In this document: in pieces, positions 22,547 through 33,795 of the stretch
Numbering within the stretch: the first letter of the stretch is position 1
Layout: each line of letters starts with the position of its first letter
Source of the DNA: Phragmites australis
Taxonomy: Eukaryota; Streptophyta; Magnoliopsida; Poales; Poaceae
Assembly (NCBI RefSeq): GCF_958298935.1
Contig: NC_084925.1
Location: forward strand, 16,365,001 to 16,429,000
Direction of reading: 5' to 3'
DNA: 64,000 nucleotides
The notes under the pieces: model-generated
The model's input: only the letters and a program-made list of their open reading frames with translations
The model's database searches: none
Told to the model about the DNA's origin: nothing
Program-made: the position numbers and the translations under genes

Positions 22547-23139
22547 GACCCACTATTGAGGGTCCTTTATACCCCTGCTCTTCGAAAAAAGCTGTGACCC
22601 ACGTACCTCACTGTTCTTAGAAAAGGCAGTAGAAGAGTTTTTGAGTTGATGTCACATTCGCAAAAAGAAGAAGCAAAGAGTGAAAAAAAGCAAAGAGTGA
22701 AAAAAAGGAGAGAGAATTCAAAACAAAAGAGAGAATAAGTTTGCGTTGCGAATTTTGTTCCATTGTGCCTGTGTCTGTTATAGTTTTTGGTTTGCTTGAG
22801 CTAGTTCTAGGAACGTATTCGGACCAGCAACTGTGACGAGTACTATGGACTTTTACTCAACTTTGCTAATCTAATTTCAATTATTGCCATTCCTTGCTAC
22901 TAAATATTGCCTGTCCAAGCTACATCTTCTCTCGATCAAAACGGTTTCTCCCCTTACAGCTACCTCACTCGCACCCAATAAGGTATCACGAAACAGCCTC
23001 CGGTTGTGCCAACTACGGTGATTGGTAAGAACACTTGCAAGAGTGTCGTAAGACGCTTGAGAGTGTGTGACTCCACCTCCACCACCTAATAGTCGATAGG
23101 GATAATTTATCTTTCATGGTTTTCTATCTTCGACTAATT

Positions 23140-24303
23140 ATGGCAGGAGAACCATCGGATGCACAGGAGTGTGTTTTGAGGGAAGAACTCACAATGATGT
23201 TGAATGATCATCGATAAGCTATTAATGATGACATCAATAAGAAGCTTGCAGAGACAAACACTACATTGCAATGACTTAATGATAGTATTGCTATGCTCAA
23301 TGCACACTTTGATTGAGTGGTTAATCAGCTACCAAACCATGGGCGTGTTGATCCTCGTGGCGCAAACCATGAGCAAAAAGAGTCCATCGCAGATTATGAA
23401 ATTTTGAGACAAGAACGTGACGCCTTTGATGAACGATAAAGGAACCGATTGAACTTTAACCATAAAGGTATGATAGGTAATAATTTTCACCAACATAACC
23501 CATGTATTAATGATGATCCATTTGCTAAGGTTAAGTTTACTATACCATCTTCTGAGGGTGCTTATGATGCTAAAAGGTATTTAGATTGGGAGATGATGGT
23601 AGAACAGAAATTTAATGCTCATTTAGTTCCTGCAGTGCATATAGTTAGGCAAGCCATTAGTGAATTTAAAGAATTTGCAATCATCTAGTGGAATAAAGTA
23701 TGCATCGATGGATTAGTGCTTACCACATGCTTTAAAGGTTGCTATGCGTAATAGATTTGTTTCACCCTCTTTAAAATGTGATTTGCATAAGAAATTGCAG
23801 CGCTTAAACCAAGGTGATAGATCTATAGAAGAATATTATCAGGAGCTACAAATTAGTATATTGCGTTGTGATATTATTGAGGATGAAGAGGTTGCAATGG
23901 CATACTTTTATAGGGGGTTAAGGTGTGAAATTCAGGATATAGTTGATTACAAAGAATACAATAGTGGTCCTAGATTGTTCCAACTTGCATGCCTGGTAGA
24001 AAAAGAATTGCATGGACGATAATAGAGGCAAAGGAGCAATTTTGGGAGCACGACCACTTCAAAATCAACACCGAGACAAGTCAAAATAACCCCACATTCA
24101 GCTACACGGTTTGCTATCCCTTCTCGAGTAGGGCGCGCTCAACAGTACCTTCGACATCATCGCACTCTCCCGAGATTAGCAAATCCGTAAGTGTGCAAGG
24201 TCCAGTCAAGAGCTCTTCTTCGGTTGCTTCTATAGGCTGATCAACTAGGATTGTATGCCACCGATGCAAGAGAATGGGTCACATCATGAAGGATTTCCCA
24301 AGT
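23140..24303 (+). pseudogene. CRM-3 gag remnant
   Basis: An ATG at 23140 (MAGEPSDAQE) opens a frame that continues, through several nonsense codons, to ~23690. It contains a predicted coiled N-terminal part and FAKVKFTIPSSEGAYDAKRYLDWE, the capsid signature. After a frameshift, 23744-24022 reads on (IEEYYQELQ, YFYRGLRCEIQDIV). A serine/threonine-rich spacer is followed by the zinc knuckle at ~24255-24297, where CHRCKRMGHIMKDF has Phe in place of the last Cys. The loss of that ligand and the shifts make the protein inactive. Confidence 0.8.
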
Positions 24304-26480
24304 CAGTGAGCGTACATTGTAATAGAAGACCGTGGATATGTAAGTGCTAGTGATGTTGAGGATAAATATGCTCTTGCAGCTAACCATGTAGGTGATGAGG
24401 ATGGTCATGAGACGTATATCGACCATGAGGAAGTGTTCGATGCCACTGCCACAGAGATTATTGGACTCTCATTGTGCAGCGAGTGTTAAGCATTGAAATG
24501 GAGCAAGTGAAACAGTTACAATACCACAATTTATTTTAGATGTTCCTCATAGTCAAGGATTATCGTGTTCGAGTCATTATTGATGGAGAAGTTGCAACAA
24601 CTTGGTTAGTTCAGATATAATCAAGAAGCTTGCCTTGTCGACAAGAAACCATCCTCACCCGTATCATATTTAATGGTTCAACAATAGTGCTAAGTTGAAG
24701 GTAATGCAAACAGCTAGGGTGCATTTTTCTATTGGTTCATACCATGATTGTGTTGATTTCGATGTGGTACCCATGCAACCATGTTCACTTCTTTTAGGAC
24801 GTCCATGAGAGTTTGACACTGATGCAACACATCATGGTAGAAGTAATAAGTACACTCTTATGCATAAAGGAAAGAAAATAACTTTTGTACCTTTAACCCT
24901 TGCTGAAATTGTAAAATGTGAATAAGAGATAGCTGAAAATAAGAGAAAATAATTTGAGAATGAATCTAAAAATCAGCAAGTAGCGAAAAAAGTTTTTCCG
25001 CCCTAAAAGGAGAAAGCAACAATAACTTTTAAGTCCGATGGAATTAGACTAAAAGGGTGTGTTATGCTTACTACTAAATCTGACCTTACTAAAATTTGTA
25101 ATAATGAGCTGCCATGCTATGCTTTGATATGCAAAGATGCTTTAGTTTCACTCAAAAATATATCTACCTCTTTTCCTCATGCTATTGCTAACCTTTTGCA
25201 GGAGTTTGTGAATGTATTTCTAGCTGAAGTACCCATAGGATTACCACCTATTAGAGGGATTGAACATCAAATTAATTTGATTCCGGGAGCAGCTTTGCCA
25301 AACCGTGCTGCATATAGGACCAACCCGGAAGAGACTAAGAAAATTCAGCGACAAGTCCAAAACCTTTTGGACCGCGGGTATGTACGAGAAAGTCTTAGAC
25401 CTTGTACTATTCCTGTTCTTTTGGTTCCTAAGAAAGACAATAGTTGACGTATGTGTGTTGATTGTAGAGCCATCAATAATATTACTATAAGATATCATCA
25501 CCCTATCCCTAGGTTAGATGATATGCTTGATGAGTTTTGTGGTTCTATAATTTTCACTAAAATGTACTTGCGAAGTAGATACCACCATATAAGCATGAAA
25601 CTTAGACATGAATGGAAGACTGCATTTAAAACTAAGTTTGGTTTGTATGAGTGGTTAGTAATGCCTTTTAGGTTAACTAATACACCTAGTACTTTCGTGC
25701 AATTGATGAACGAAATTTTACGTGCTTTCATTAGTAGATTTGTGGTGGTATACTTTGATGATATCTTGATTTACAGCAAGACACAAGAACAACACTTTGA
25801 TCATTTACGTATTGTTTTTAACGCTTTGAGAGATGCAAGTTTGTTTGGTAACCTTGAAAAGTGCACCTTTTGCACGGATCGAGTTTCTTTTCTTAGCTAT
25901 ATTGTTACTTCACAGAGAATAGAAGTGGATGAAGCAAAAATTGAAGCTATAAAGAGTTGACCAACCCCTGAGACTATTACTCAAATGAGAAACTTTCATG
26001 GTCTTGCTGGTTTCTATCGGTGATTTGTGCGGGATTTCAACACAATTGCTGCTCCATTAAACGAGTTGACAATGGAAGGAGTAGTTTTCAAATGGGGATC
26101 TGCACAAGAAAAAACATTCAAGTTGTTGAAAGAGAAACTTACCTATGCTCCATTGCTCCAACTCCCTGATTTTGGTAAGACCATTGAACTGGAATGTGAT
26201 GCTAGTGGGATTAGAATTGGAGGTGTGCTAATTCAAGAAGGTAAACCTATTGCTTATTTCAGTGAGAAATTAAGTGAGCCAAGTCTGAATTATTCCACTT
26301 ATGATAAAAAATTGTATGATTTAGTTTGTGTCCTTGAAACTTGGCAATTATCTATGGTCCAAAGAATTTGTTATACATTCTGATCATGAATCGCTGAAAC
26401 ATATTAGAAGTTGAGCTAAATTGAATAAACAACATGTTAAATGGGTAGAATTTATTGAGTCTTTTCCATATGTCATAAAA
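24304..26480 (+). pseudogene. CRM-3 protease-RT-RNase H remnant
   Basis: The protease site is badly decayed near 24580. Reverse transcriptase is readable from 25064 with stops at 25444-25446 and 25959. The active site YFDD is intact at 25751-25762 within [14 protein letters not shown]; the flanking [12 protein letters not shown] and [12 protein letters not shown] blocks are present. The RNase H start ([24 protein letters not shown]) lies at 26027-26383, after which [10 protein letters not shown] and [13 protein letters not shown] follow out of frame. Catalytic RT residues persist despite nonsense codons, so the decay is recent relative to sequence divergence. Confidence 0.85.
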
Positions 26481-27198
26481 CGAATAAAGTGGGGTTCTAT
26501 TGATCATCTTAACAAGATTACTGTCTAGCACAACTTGAAGATTCAAAGTTTGCACGTAGCTAAACCAATATAACAAAACCTGATCTATTCATGATGGCTA
26601 TGGGGATATTTAAAGGTGTAGAGGACGACCAGGAGGGTGTTGGGGTCGTGCTCTAATCCTAGGACACATGCCTAATAGACTTTACTTGATACAAGGCCTA
26701 AAGCCCATGTTGACTCGGACTGGAAAAGTGACACGCTTTGTTTGGCTGATTCCGAATAGATCAAATGGAATTTAGAGGTGGGGCCAGATCCATATTAAAG
26801 TAGACGAGAAGAGCTTTCCATCTTGTACTCATGGGCTTCGTGATTCCTTCGATATCAAAATCTATGGCCATTGGAAACTGATGCTGTCATGAGAATCTGA
26901 ATCCGAATCCAGAACATGTTCAACTCAAACTTCTGCTTCTCTTGGGCCTAAAAAAGATGTGGGAATCTTGGGTAAACGTGTTCTTCCCTCTTCTTCATAG
27001 TTCCTGATCACATCTAAATCACAAGAATTAGGTAGAATTCCATTCTCTAAACCAGAAGCATAAAACCCTAGAAACGAGTGAATCTGATAGTTTAATTGAC
27101 GTGCTCTAGCTCGAGTAATTGGTCCTTGTATCACATCTGGTTTGGACTCATCTTGAGAAGAATTGTTGTGTCTATCCAATGTGGTGATGTTCTCATCA
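26481..27198 (-). repeat. CRM-4 3' LTR, truncated, with embedded integrase tail
   Basis: Matches the 5' LTR from about 52170 to 52855, ending GATGTTCTCATCA at 27198. The terminal ~245 bp are missing, and a 40-bp RNase H-like patch interrupts the match at 26515-26554. Read on the minus strand, the integrase frame crosses the LTR start and encodes GPITRARARQLNYQ near 27080-27125. Confidence 0.85.
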
Positions 27199-28280
27199 TC
27201 CTCCTTTTCTTGATTTGGAGTCGTCCTCAACTCAAGCTCATCCTTTTCTCCCAAGTATGGTTTCAAATATGCAATGTTAAAGGTGGGACTAACCCCAAAA
27301 TCTACAAGCAACTCAAGTTTATATGAATTATCATTAATCTTGTTGACAACTTTGGAAGGACCATCAGTTATAGGCATCAACTTTGACTTTCTTAACTCAG
27401 GAAATCAATCTTTTCTCAAATGGAACCAAACTAAATCTCTATGTTCAAAAGTTAAATGTTTCCTCCCCTTACTACTAGCAAGTATATATTTTGCATTCAT
27501 GCGATCTATGTTTTCTTTAGTTGTCTTATGCACTTGCATCATCAAATCAATACGTTGTTTAGCATCAAAATTCAATTTCTCTGAAGATGGAAGGGATAAC
27601 AAATCAATAGGAGCACGAGGTAAAAAACCATAGATATTGTCAAAAGGGCACAATTTAGTAGTAGAATGCATTGAACGATTATAAGCAAAGTCAATATGAG
27701 GTAAGCATGCTTCCCACATTTTTATGTTCTTTTTCAAAACAGCCCTAAGCATGGTAGATAAAGTTCTATTGATAACTTCAATTTGTTCGTCAGTTTGGGG
27801 ATGACAAGTGATAGAAAATAAAAGCTTAGTTCCTAATTTAGCCCATATAGTTCTCCAAAAGTGGATAAGGAATTTAGTGTAATGATCTGAAACTATTGTG
27901 TTTGGCACACTATGCAAGTGAACAATTTCACGAAAGAACAAGTCAACAATGTTGGTAGTATCATTACTTTTGTGACTGGGTATGAAGTGTGCCATCTTAG
28001 AAAATCTATCCATAATAACAAAAATGCTATCCCTCCCTTTCTTTGTTTTAGGAAGCCCTAAAATAAAGTCCATAGAAATATCTTCTCAATGCACCCTAGG
28101 AATAGGTAGAAGCATATACAAACTATGAAGATTAAGTCGTGACTTAGCTTTTTGACATGTAGTGCAGCAAGAAACGCATTGTTCCACATCCCTTCTCATC
28201 TTTGGCCAAAACAAATGACCAGAAAGTATGTCCTCCGTCTTTTTCACTCCACAATGTCCGATCAGTCCGCCTCCATGCGC
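26925..28280 (-). pseudogene. CRM-4 integrase remnant
   Basis: The catalytic core is readable at 28073-27405: [10 protein letters not shown] (first Asp), IVSDHYTKFL (second Asp) and QIEVINRT (Glu), so the D-D-E set is kept. The C-terminal domain follows (FEHRDLVWFHLRKD, then KINDNSYKLELLVDFGVSPTFNIAYLKPYLGEKDELE at 27380 on). The frame then runs into the LTR. A stop separates 27405 from 27380. The N-terminal HHCC part lies near 28280-28090 and is out of frame. It would insert element cDNA, and the C-terminal tail in CRM elements is thought to guide it to centromeric chromatin. Confidence 0.82.
27199..27211 (-). promoter_or_regulatory. CRM-4 polypurine tract
   Basis: The minus strand reads AAGAAAAGGAGGA directly upstream of the LTR start TGATGAGAACATC. 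Confidence 0.75.
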
Positions 28281-28283
28281 TTC

Positions 28284-29404
28284 TTATAACAATAACAAAC
28301 AAATAAAGCTAGCAGGAATACATAGCTTGTTAGCTCTAAACACAAAGCTATCCTTGAGGACAAATTTGTTCCATGTTATTTCCTCTTTACAATTCAGCAA
28401 CACATCTTTAAAATCAGTATCATGTGCATATTGCTCTTTGATCTTCTCTAATCCAAAGATTTTGAAATCAAGTTGTGTCAACACGGTATATCGCCTAGAC
28501 AAAGTATCAACAATAATATTCTCCTTTACCTTCTTGTGCTTGATAACATAAGGAAAAGACTCAGTGAATTTGACCCACTTTGCATGCCTACAATTTAGTT
28601 TAACTTGACTTCTAGTTTGACCCACTTTCTCACTAAAATATGCGACAAGCTTTCATTCTTGTAACAGCATGCCACCCAAACCAATTCCACTAGCATCACA
28701 TTCTAGCTCAAACGTCTTAGAAAAATCTAGAAGTTGAAGCAGTGGTTCATGTGTTAACTTATCTTACAAATGGTACACCCTTTTTGGTAAGCTCAATCAA
28801 TGGTGAAGCAATAGTGTTGAAATTCTTCACGAAGCGATGGTAGAATCTAGCAAGCCCTAGAAAATTTTGCACCTGGGTAACCATGGTAGGAGTTGGCTAA
28901 CTCTGGATCGCCTCAACCTTGTCCTGATCAATTTCAATACCCCATGGAGTAACAAAATAGCCAAGAAAAGAGTTTCGATCCGTACAAAAGGTGCACTTGT
29001 CAAGGTTACCAAATAAGTGTGCATCACATAAACCATTAAAAACAACACGTAAATGGTTAACGTGTTCCTCTAAAGATTTGCTATATATCAAAAATGTCAT
29101 CAAAATATACCAACATAAATCTGCTAACAAAAGCATGCAAAACTTCATTCATTAATCTCATGAAGGTGCTAGATGCATTAGTTAAACCAAAAGGCATTAC
29201 TAACTACTCATATAAACCAAACTTAGTTTTGAATGCCATTTTCCATTCACCCCCTAACTTCATGCGAATCTGCTGGTACCCACTAAGCAAATCAACCTTA
29301 GGAAGAACCATAGAACCACTTAATTTATCAAGCATATCATCTAACCTAGGAATAGGATGACATAGATACCCATTATATCAAGTAATTCTTGAACTTAACA
29401 TTGT
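28284..29404 (-). pseudogene. CRM-4 RT (C-terminal part) and RNase H remnant
   Basis: RT sequence is read from ~29390 ([10 protein letters not shown]) through the palm; the YFDD box is encoded around 29100 in a frame one base off the longer ORF (29148-28897, [21 protein letters not shown]). RNase H and the linker follow at 28750-28284, ending [25 protein letters not shown]. Frameshifts are frequent. Confidence 0.8.
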
Positions 29405-29409
29405 ATCAC
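29405..29409. repeat. Left target-site duplication of CRM-5 (ATCAC)
   Basis: ATCAC here equals 48440-48444. The pair fixes both ends of CRM-5 and shows that CRM-4 RT was the target. Confidence 0.95.
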
Positions 29410-30321
29410 TGATAGATGCGCTGGTCCCGAACTTTCGATGAGAGGGGTAGATGTCGATTTAGGTGGAATAGACGTTGACGATCCGACTACACCGTCCAAG
29501 AACGCTGCACCTTAGCGATCGATACACCAACTCTAGAAGTTGTTCGTGATCTTTCGGAGCACGATCAACCTAACCACGATGGTATTTGTCCCTGCAAGCA
29601 ATCGAAGAACGAGCAAGAACAAGATAAACAAGCAACTTAATTGCGAATATAGATGAAGAGCATAATCTGAAAATAGAAGTGGCGGGGTTCCGAAAACAAG
29701 TAATCGGGCGGTCTAGCTGACACGCGCGTTTACAAGGCGAAGTAGCAAAAGCTAGATCTATTCTATCAAAACCAAACCCTAGAAGAGGGTGCAGCTGTCT
29801 ATTTATGAGATAGAAGAGGAGAAGTTTCGGCCAAAACACAGGAAGCCGAATTGGACTCTAATACAAGGCCCAAGTTTGATTCGGACTAGAAAACAGACGT
29901 GACTCTCTTTAACGATTCTGGATAGCTCAGGAGGAATTTCGAGATTAGGTTGGATCCATCTGAAAGTAGACGAAATTATCTTTCCATCAAGCACTCATGG
30001 GCCCCGAGAATCCTTCGAAATCAATAGTTATTGCCTTTATCATTTGCTGCTGTCAGGAGGGCCGAATCCGAATTGAACTCGCCTCCACTTATATACTTGG
30101 GCTTGTGTGGTTCTTCTCCCTGGTTCCTAAGGACAATAAAATCATCACAATAGTTAAATAGTAATCCATTCTTGTAAACATTTGTGGGCAGCCCTAGGAA
30201 CAAGTTCACCTGATGATTAAGTTGGCGTGCTCACGCTCGCGTTATTGGTCCTTCTATCACCTGTTCAGCGTGTTGTGTGGTAGGAGAAATGCGTGTATCC
30301 GTGGAAAGTATGTCTTCATCA
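29410..30321 (-). repeat. CRM-5 3' LTR (912 bp), overlapping the integrase frame
   Basis: On the minus strand the LTR starts TGATGAAGACATAC and ends CATCTATCA. Its first ~270 bases continue the integrase ORF (EGPITRARARQLNHQ, then NLFLGLPTNVYKNG). CTCATAAATAG on the minus strand near 29810 is a likely TATA box. Confidence 0.93.
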
Positions 30322-31450
30322 TCCTCCCCTTCTTGCATTTGAGTCGTCCTTAGCTCAAGCTCATCCTCTTCTCCTAAGTATGGCTTCAAACCTGCAATGT
30401 TAAAGGTGGGACTAACCCCAAAATCTGCAGGCAACTCCAGCTTATATGCATTATCATTAATCTTTTGTAACACTTTGAAAGGACCATCAGCTCTAGGCAT
30501 CAATTTTGATTTCCTCAATGCAGGAAATCGATCTTTTCTAAAATGCAACCAAACCAAATCTCCAGGTTCAAAAGTTAAAAGCTTCCTCCCTTTACCGTCA
30601 GTAAGTTTATACTTAGCATTCATGTGCTCTATGTTTTGTTTAGTGGTTTCATGAATTTTCAACATAAATTCAGCACGTTGTTCTGCATCAAAATTCAGAT
30701 TTTCTGAAGATGGAAGAGATAACAAATTAATAGGAGCACGAGGAACAAAGCCATAGACAATTTGAAAAGGGCAAAGCTTTGTAGTAGAATGTATTGAACG
30801 ATTATAAGAAAATTCAATATGAGGTAAGCATTCTTCCCACATCTTTATATTCTATGTCAAAACAGCCCTAAGCATTGTAGACAAAGTTCTATTAACAACT
30901 TCAGTTTGCCTATCAGTTTGGGGATGACAAGTAGTCGAAAATAAAAGTTTAGGTCCCAATTTTTCCCACAATGTTCTCCAAAAGTGGCTAAGGAACTTAG
31001 TGTCACGATCAGAAACAATTGTGTTTGGCACACCATGCAAGCGAACAATTTCACGAAAAAATAAATCAGCAATATGGGTAGCATCATCACTCTTATAACA
31101 TGGTATACAGTGTGCCATCTTAGAGAACCTATCCACAACAACAAAAATACTGTCCCTCCCCTTCTTTGTTCTAGGCAGTCCTAAACAATGTCCATAGAAA
31201 TATCTTCCCAAGGGACATTAGGAACAGGTAGGGGCATATACAAACCATGAGGATTAAGTCGTGACTTAGCCTTTTGACATGTAGTGCAGCGAGCAACGAA
31301 TCATTCCACATCTCTTCTCATCTTTGGCCAAAAGAAATGACCAGTAAGGATGTCCTCCATTTTCTTCACACCAAAATGTCCCATCAGCCCACCTCTGTGC
31401 GCTTCCTGTAACAACAACAAACGAATGGAGCCAGCTGGAATGCATAGCTT
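30021..31450 (-). pseudogene. CRM-5 integrase remnant
   Basis: The HHCC zinc-binding part is read at ~31410-31260 ([26 protein letters not shown]). The core is at 31211-30852 and 30842-30231, one frame with a single nonsense codon between them. All three catalytic residues are present ([26 protein letters not shown]). The C-terminal part (EPGDLVWLHFRKDRFP, LPADFGVSPTFNIAGLKPYLGE) runs across the LTR boundary at 30321 to GPITRARA and about 50 further residues. A one-base deletion near 31185 shifts the frame ahead of the core. Tat-6 separates it from RNase H. Confidence 0.87.
30322..30334 (-). promoter_or_regulatory. CRM-5 polypurine tract
   Basis: The minus strand reads AAGAAGGGGAGGA immediately upstream of the 3' LTR and within the integrase codons for QEGED. 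Confidence 0.85.
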
Positions 31451-31455
31451 ATTAG
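31451..31455. repeat. Left target-site duplication of Tat-6 (ATTAG)
   Basis: ATTAG against GTTAG at 43058-43062. The CRM-4 homologue reads GTTAG at this spot, so the left copy has since changed G to A. Confidence 0.85.
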
Positions 31456-32078
31456 TGTAGGGGATCATCTCCTGCCACCCCTTGACTCGAACGCAACCAC
31501 GAAGTTTACTGGAGACGCTATGTGATAGCTGTCGTGCTGATTGCAGGATTTCATCCGTTGGTCGCGGAGATCACGGAGCGAAGTTGGTCGAAGGGTGCGG
31601 GCGTCCACACACCTTCTGGTCATTGAATCGGCGAAGGCGGAGGCTAATCGACTTCGACTGTCGAGCAAAGTCTTGGTTCGCATCTTGTATCTTTTGAAGC
31701 GAGCGAAGGCACGACCTGGTCTTCGCCGGGGGAAGAAGGCTGCCCGTCATGCGGCCGGGCGAAGAGGGCTTCGACACCCTTCGAATGGACAGCAAGCTCG
31801 ACAGTGGGCCCGGCTACGGTTATCCTGGGTACTGTGGTAATTATGGAATCATACTCATTTGTACCATATTACCCCCGGATATTCCGGGAATGTAGCAGGT
31901 TAGGGGGTAAGATATATAAACGGGACCCGTGATCGCCGGGTACGGGCTATAAACAGAGCAACAGTGTAACCGTAAGAGGTAATTGAAAACTATTCCACTT
32001 CCAGTACGTGTCACTCTAAGGGACCGTCGATACTTCCACTTCCGAAGGCCCGCCTTGTTTGGGACTTCGATCCCAACA
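31456..32078 (+). repeat. Tat-6 5' LTR (623 bp)
   Basis: From TGTAGGGGATCATC to CGATCCCAACA. TATATAAAC at 31912-31920 is the likely TATA box. By hand count about 44 positions (roughly 7%) differ from the 3' LTR, most of them transitions. Confidence 0.95.
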
Positions 32079-32080
32079 GT

Positions 32081-32100
32081 TGGCGCCGTCCACGGGATCG
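32081..32100 (+). promoter_or_regulatory. Tat-6 primer binding site
   Basis: TGGCGCCGTCCACGGGATCG two bases after the 5' LTR. TGGCGCC-type sites are usual in Tat and Athila elements. I do not assign the tRNA. Confidence 0.75.
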
Positions 32101-32113
32101 AACCCACGAAGGC

Positions 32114-33795
32114 ATGCCACCCAAGAAGAAAGCGAAGCCACCCGGAGCAGCGGAGGCATTACTGGAACCCCCAGCCGCGGTCAGACCTTCGGCCGACAGA
32201 ACCACTCTGGCCGTACCAGGATCAAGTAATGCCTCAGCCGGGGGGGCTTCGGCTGGACGAGAGCGGCATTGCGAAGTTGATACAGGGCCACAACAACCTA
32301 CTGATGGCTGACATGACGACGCACTTCGGATGAACACGGAGCAAATGCCGGTCATGGAACCAATGGATCGCACTCGCTTCGATCTTCCAGAAAAAGAAGG
32401 CGAAAAGGGGCGGAATGAAGAATGGGAGGAACTCGGCGATTTTGCAGAGTTTGAACATGAGGAAGAAACAAATGAAGAACAAAATGCGAGGCTAGAGGCC
32501 GAGGAGTTGGAAAGGCAGCTTGCGCACAAGAAGCGCATGTTGGATGGCCTAGCAGCGAGCCGAAAAGCCGCAGAGTACCGCAGGCGGGCAGATGAAGCAA
32601 GAAAAATGTTGGAAAAGGTCCAAGAGGAAATCGATATACTCCAAGCAGAGGGCATGTCTCGCCGGCCGACGCCACCGGGAGATTTGATACGAGCTTCACA
32701 GGAAGTTCGGCGAAGATCTTCCACGGGAGATCCTGAGTCACCCCTAGCAATGGACTTGCAAAATCAGCCAAGGCCGCTAGGATTCAAGATGCCCAGAGTG
32801 GTAATGTTTGATGGAGAAACAGATCCGAGAGAATTTGTCATGAGTTTGCAGCTGTAGAGTCAACTGGTGGGGACGGTGTAACCTTGGCGAAGGCCTTCGT
32901 ATTGGCAATAAAGGGAATAGCAAGGTCATGGTACTCCACCCTACCCACGGGGTCCATATATTCATGGGAACAGCTGCGCACTGCGCTGTACAGCAACTTC
33001 CAGGGGAACTGGGCATACAACATCACCGCAACCGACCTCTTCACGCTGAAGTAGCAACCAACAGAAACTTTACAGAGCTATATGCGCCGATTCGTACACA
33101 TACGTTGTCAGGCGAAGGGGTTGAGCAAAGATACGATCATTGATGCCGCAATACAGGGCATTAGAGGGGGCCTGTTGGCAGGAAAGCTCACCAGAAAAAG
33201 ACCCGCAAGCGTCCAGGAGCTGCTAAACAAGATGGAAGAATACTCAAGGTCTGAGCTCGATCATCTCCAAAGGAAAAATGAATTTACGGCCTCAAAAGTA
33301 AAACATGCACCACCTAAAGAGGCAGGTGGTAGCATTCAGAGAGACAAACCTCAACGTCGAAGAAAACCTGAAGGTCCTGATTATCCAAGCCAAAAAGAAG
33401 TCAACCAGATCAACCCCGGCCCGCCCGAAGCAGTCCAAGGATCGTGCGAAGCCTACAACTCGTCCAATAGAGGAGGCAGGGCAGGCAGGGGAAGAGGCCG
33501 CGGAGGTAGAGGAGGACTGCCTCCGCACGACCCGGTAACCTTCTACTGCGAGCTGCACGGCGAAGGAGCCGGCCACCGGACTAAACATTGCCCACAGGTC
33601 GTGGCTATGAAAGAAAGTTTAGCGAAGCAGTCGGTCGATAACGGAAGGACAGTTCACCATGCAACAAGCTTCGCAAGAAGCAAAGGGTGGCAAAACCATA
33701 GTCAGAATGTGGCGTTTCCAAACCAATGCAGCAAATTCCAGCACCACAGTATGCACCAGCACCTTCAGCTCAATTTGATCAAACTAGGCAAATGA
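32114..33795 (+). pseudogene. Tat-6 gag remnant
   Basis: It starts at ATG 32114 (MPPKKKAKPPGAAEAL). A charged coiled-coil region follows at 32330-32640, rich in EEL and KK (HEEETNEEQNARLEAEELER). Capsid sequence begins near 32790 (MPRVVMFDGETDPREFV) and, after a one-base shift near 32836, continues in the frame used by pol: WYSTLPTGSIYSWEQL, a TAG at 33052-33054 between LK and QPTE, then MRRFVHIRCQAKGLSKD. The nucleocapsid has an RGG-type stretch (GRAGRGRGRGGRGG) and a single atypical knuckle, FYCELHGEGAGHRTKHCP, near 33540-33594. Confidence 0.85.

Larger units (their letters stand above)
21765..23139 (+). other. CRM-3 leader
   Basis: About 1.4 kb between PBS and gag. It contains the 34-bp minisatellite (22066-22462), the GA tract (22478-22541) and an A-rich stretch with short repeats of AAGCAAAGAGTGAAAAAA near 22670-22710. 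The 184-codon ORF at 21994-22548 is a by-product of the repeat and has no conserved domain. Confidence 0.6.
20836..26480 (+). mobile_element. CRM-3, CRM-lineage LTR retrotransposon lacking its 3' third
   Basis: 5' LTR 20836-21749, PBS TGGTATCAGAGCC at 21752-21764, long leader with minisatellite and GA microsatellite, gag, protease, RT and the start of RNase H. It stops after FPYVIK (26480), where it meets CRM-4 LTR sequence through a mosaic junction. Integrase and 3' LTR are absent. Sequence and LTR differ clearly from CRM-1/CRM-5, so it is a separate subfamily. Confidence 0.88.

Noticed and set aside
21994..22548. 184-codon ORF over the CRM-3 leader
   Set aside because: It is created by the 34-bp minisatellite and the GA tract (ends in RERERE); no domain and no start context, and it overlaps the LTR end and PBS.
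32011..32724. 237-codon minus-strand ORF in Tat-6
   Set aside because: It opposes the gag coiled-coil region and crosses the LTR and PBS; it is a mirror of biased Glu/Lys codons.
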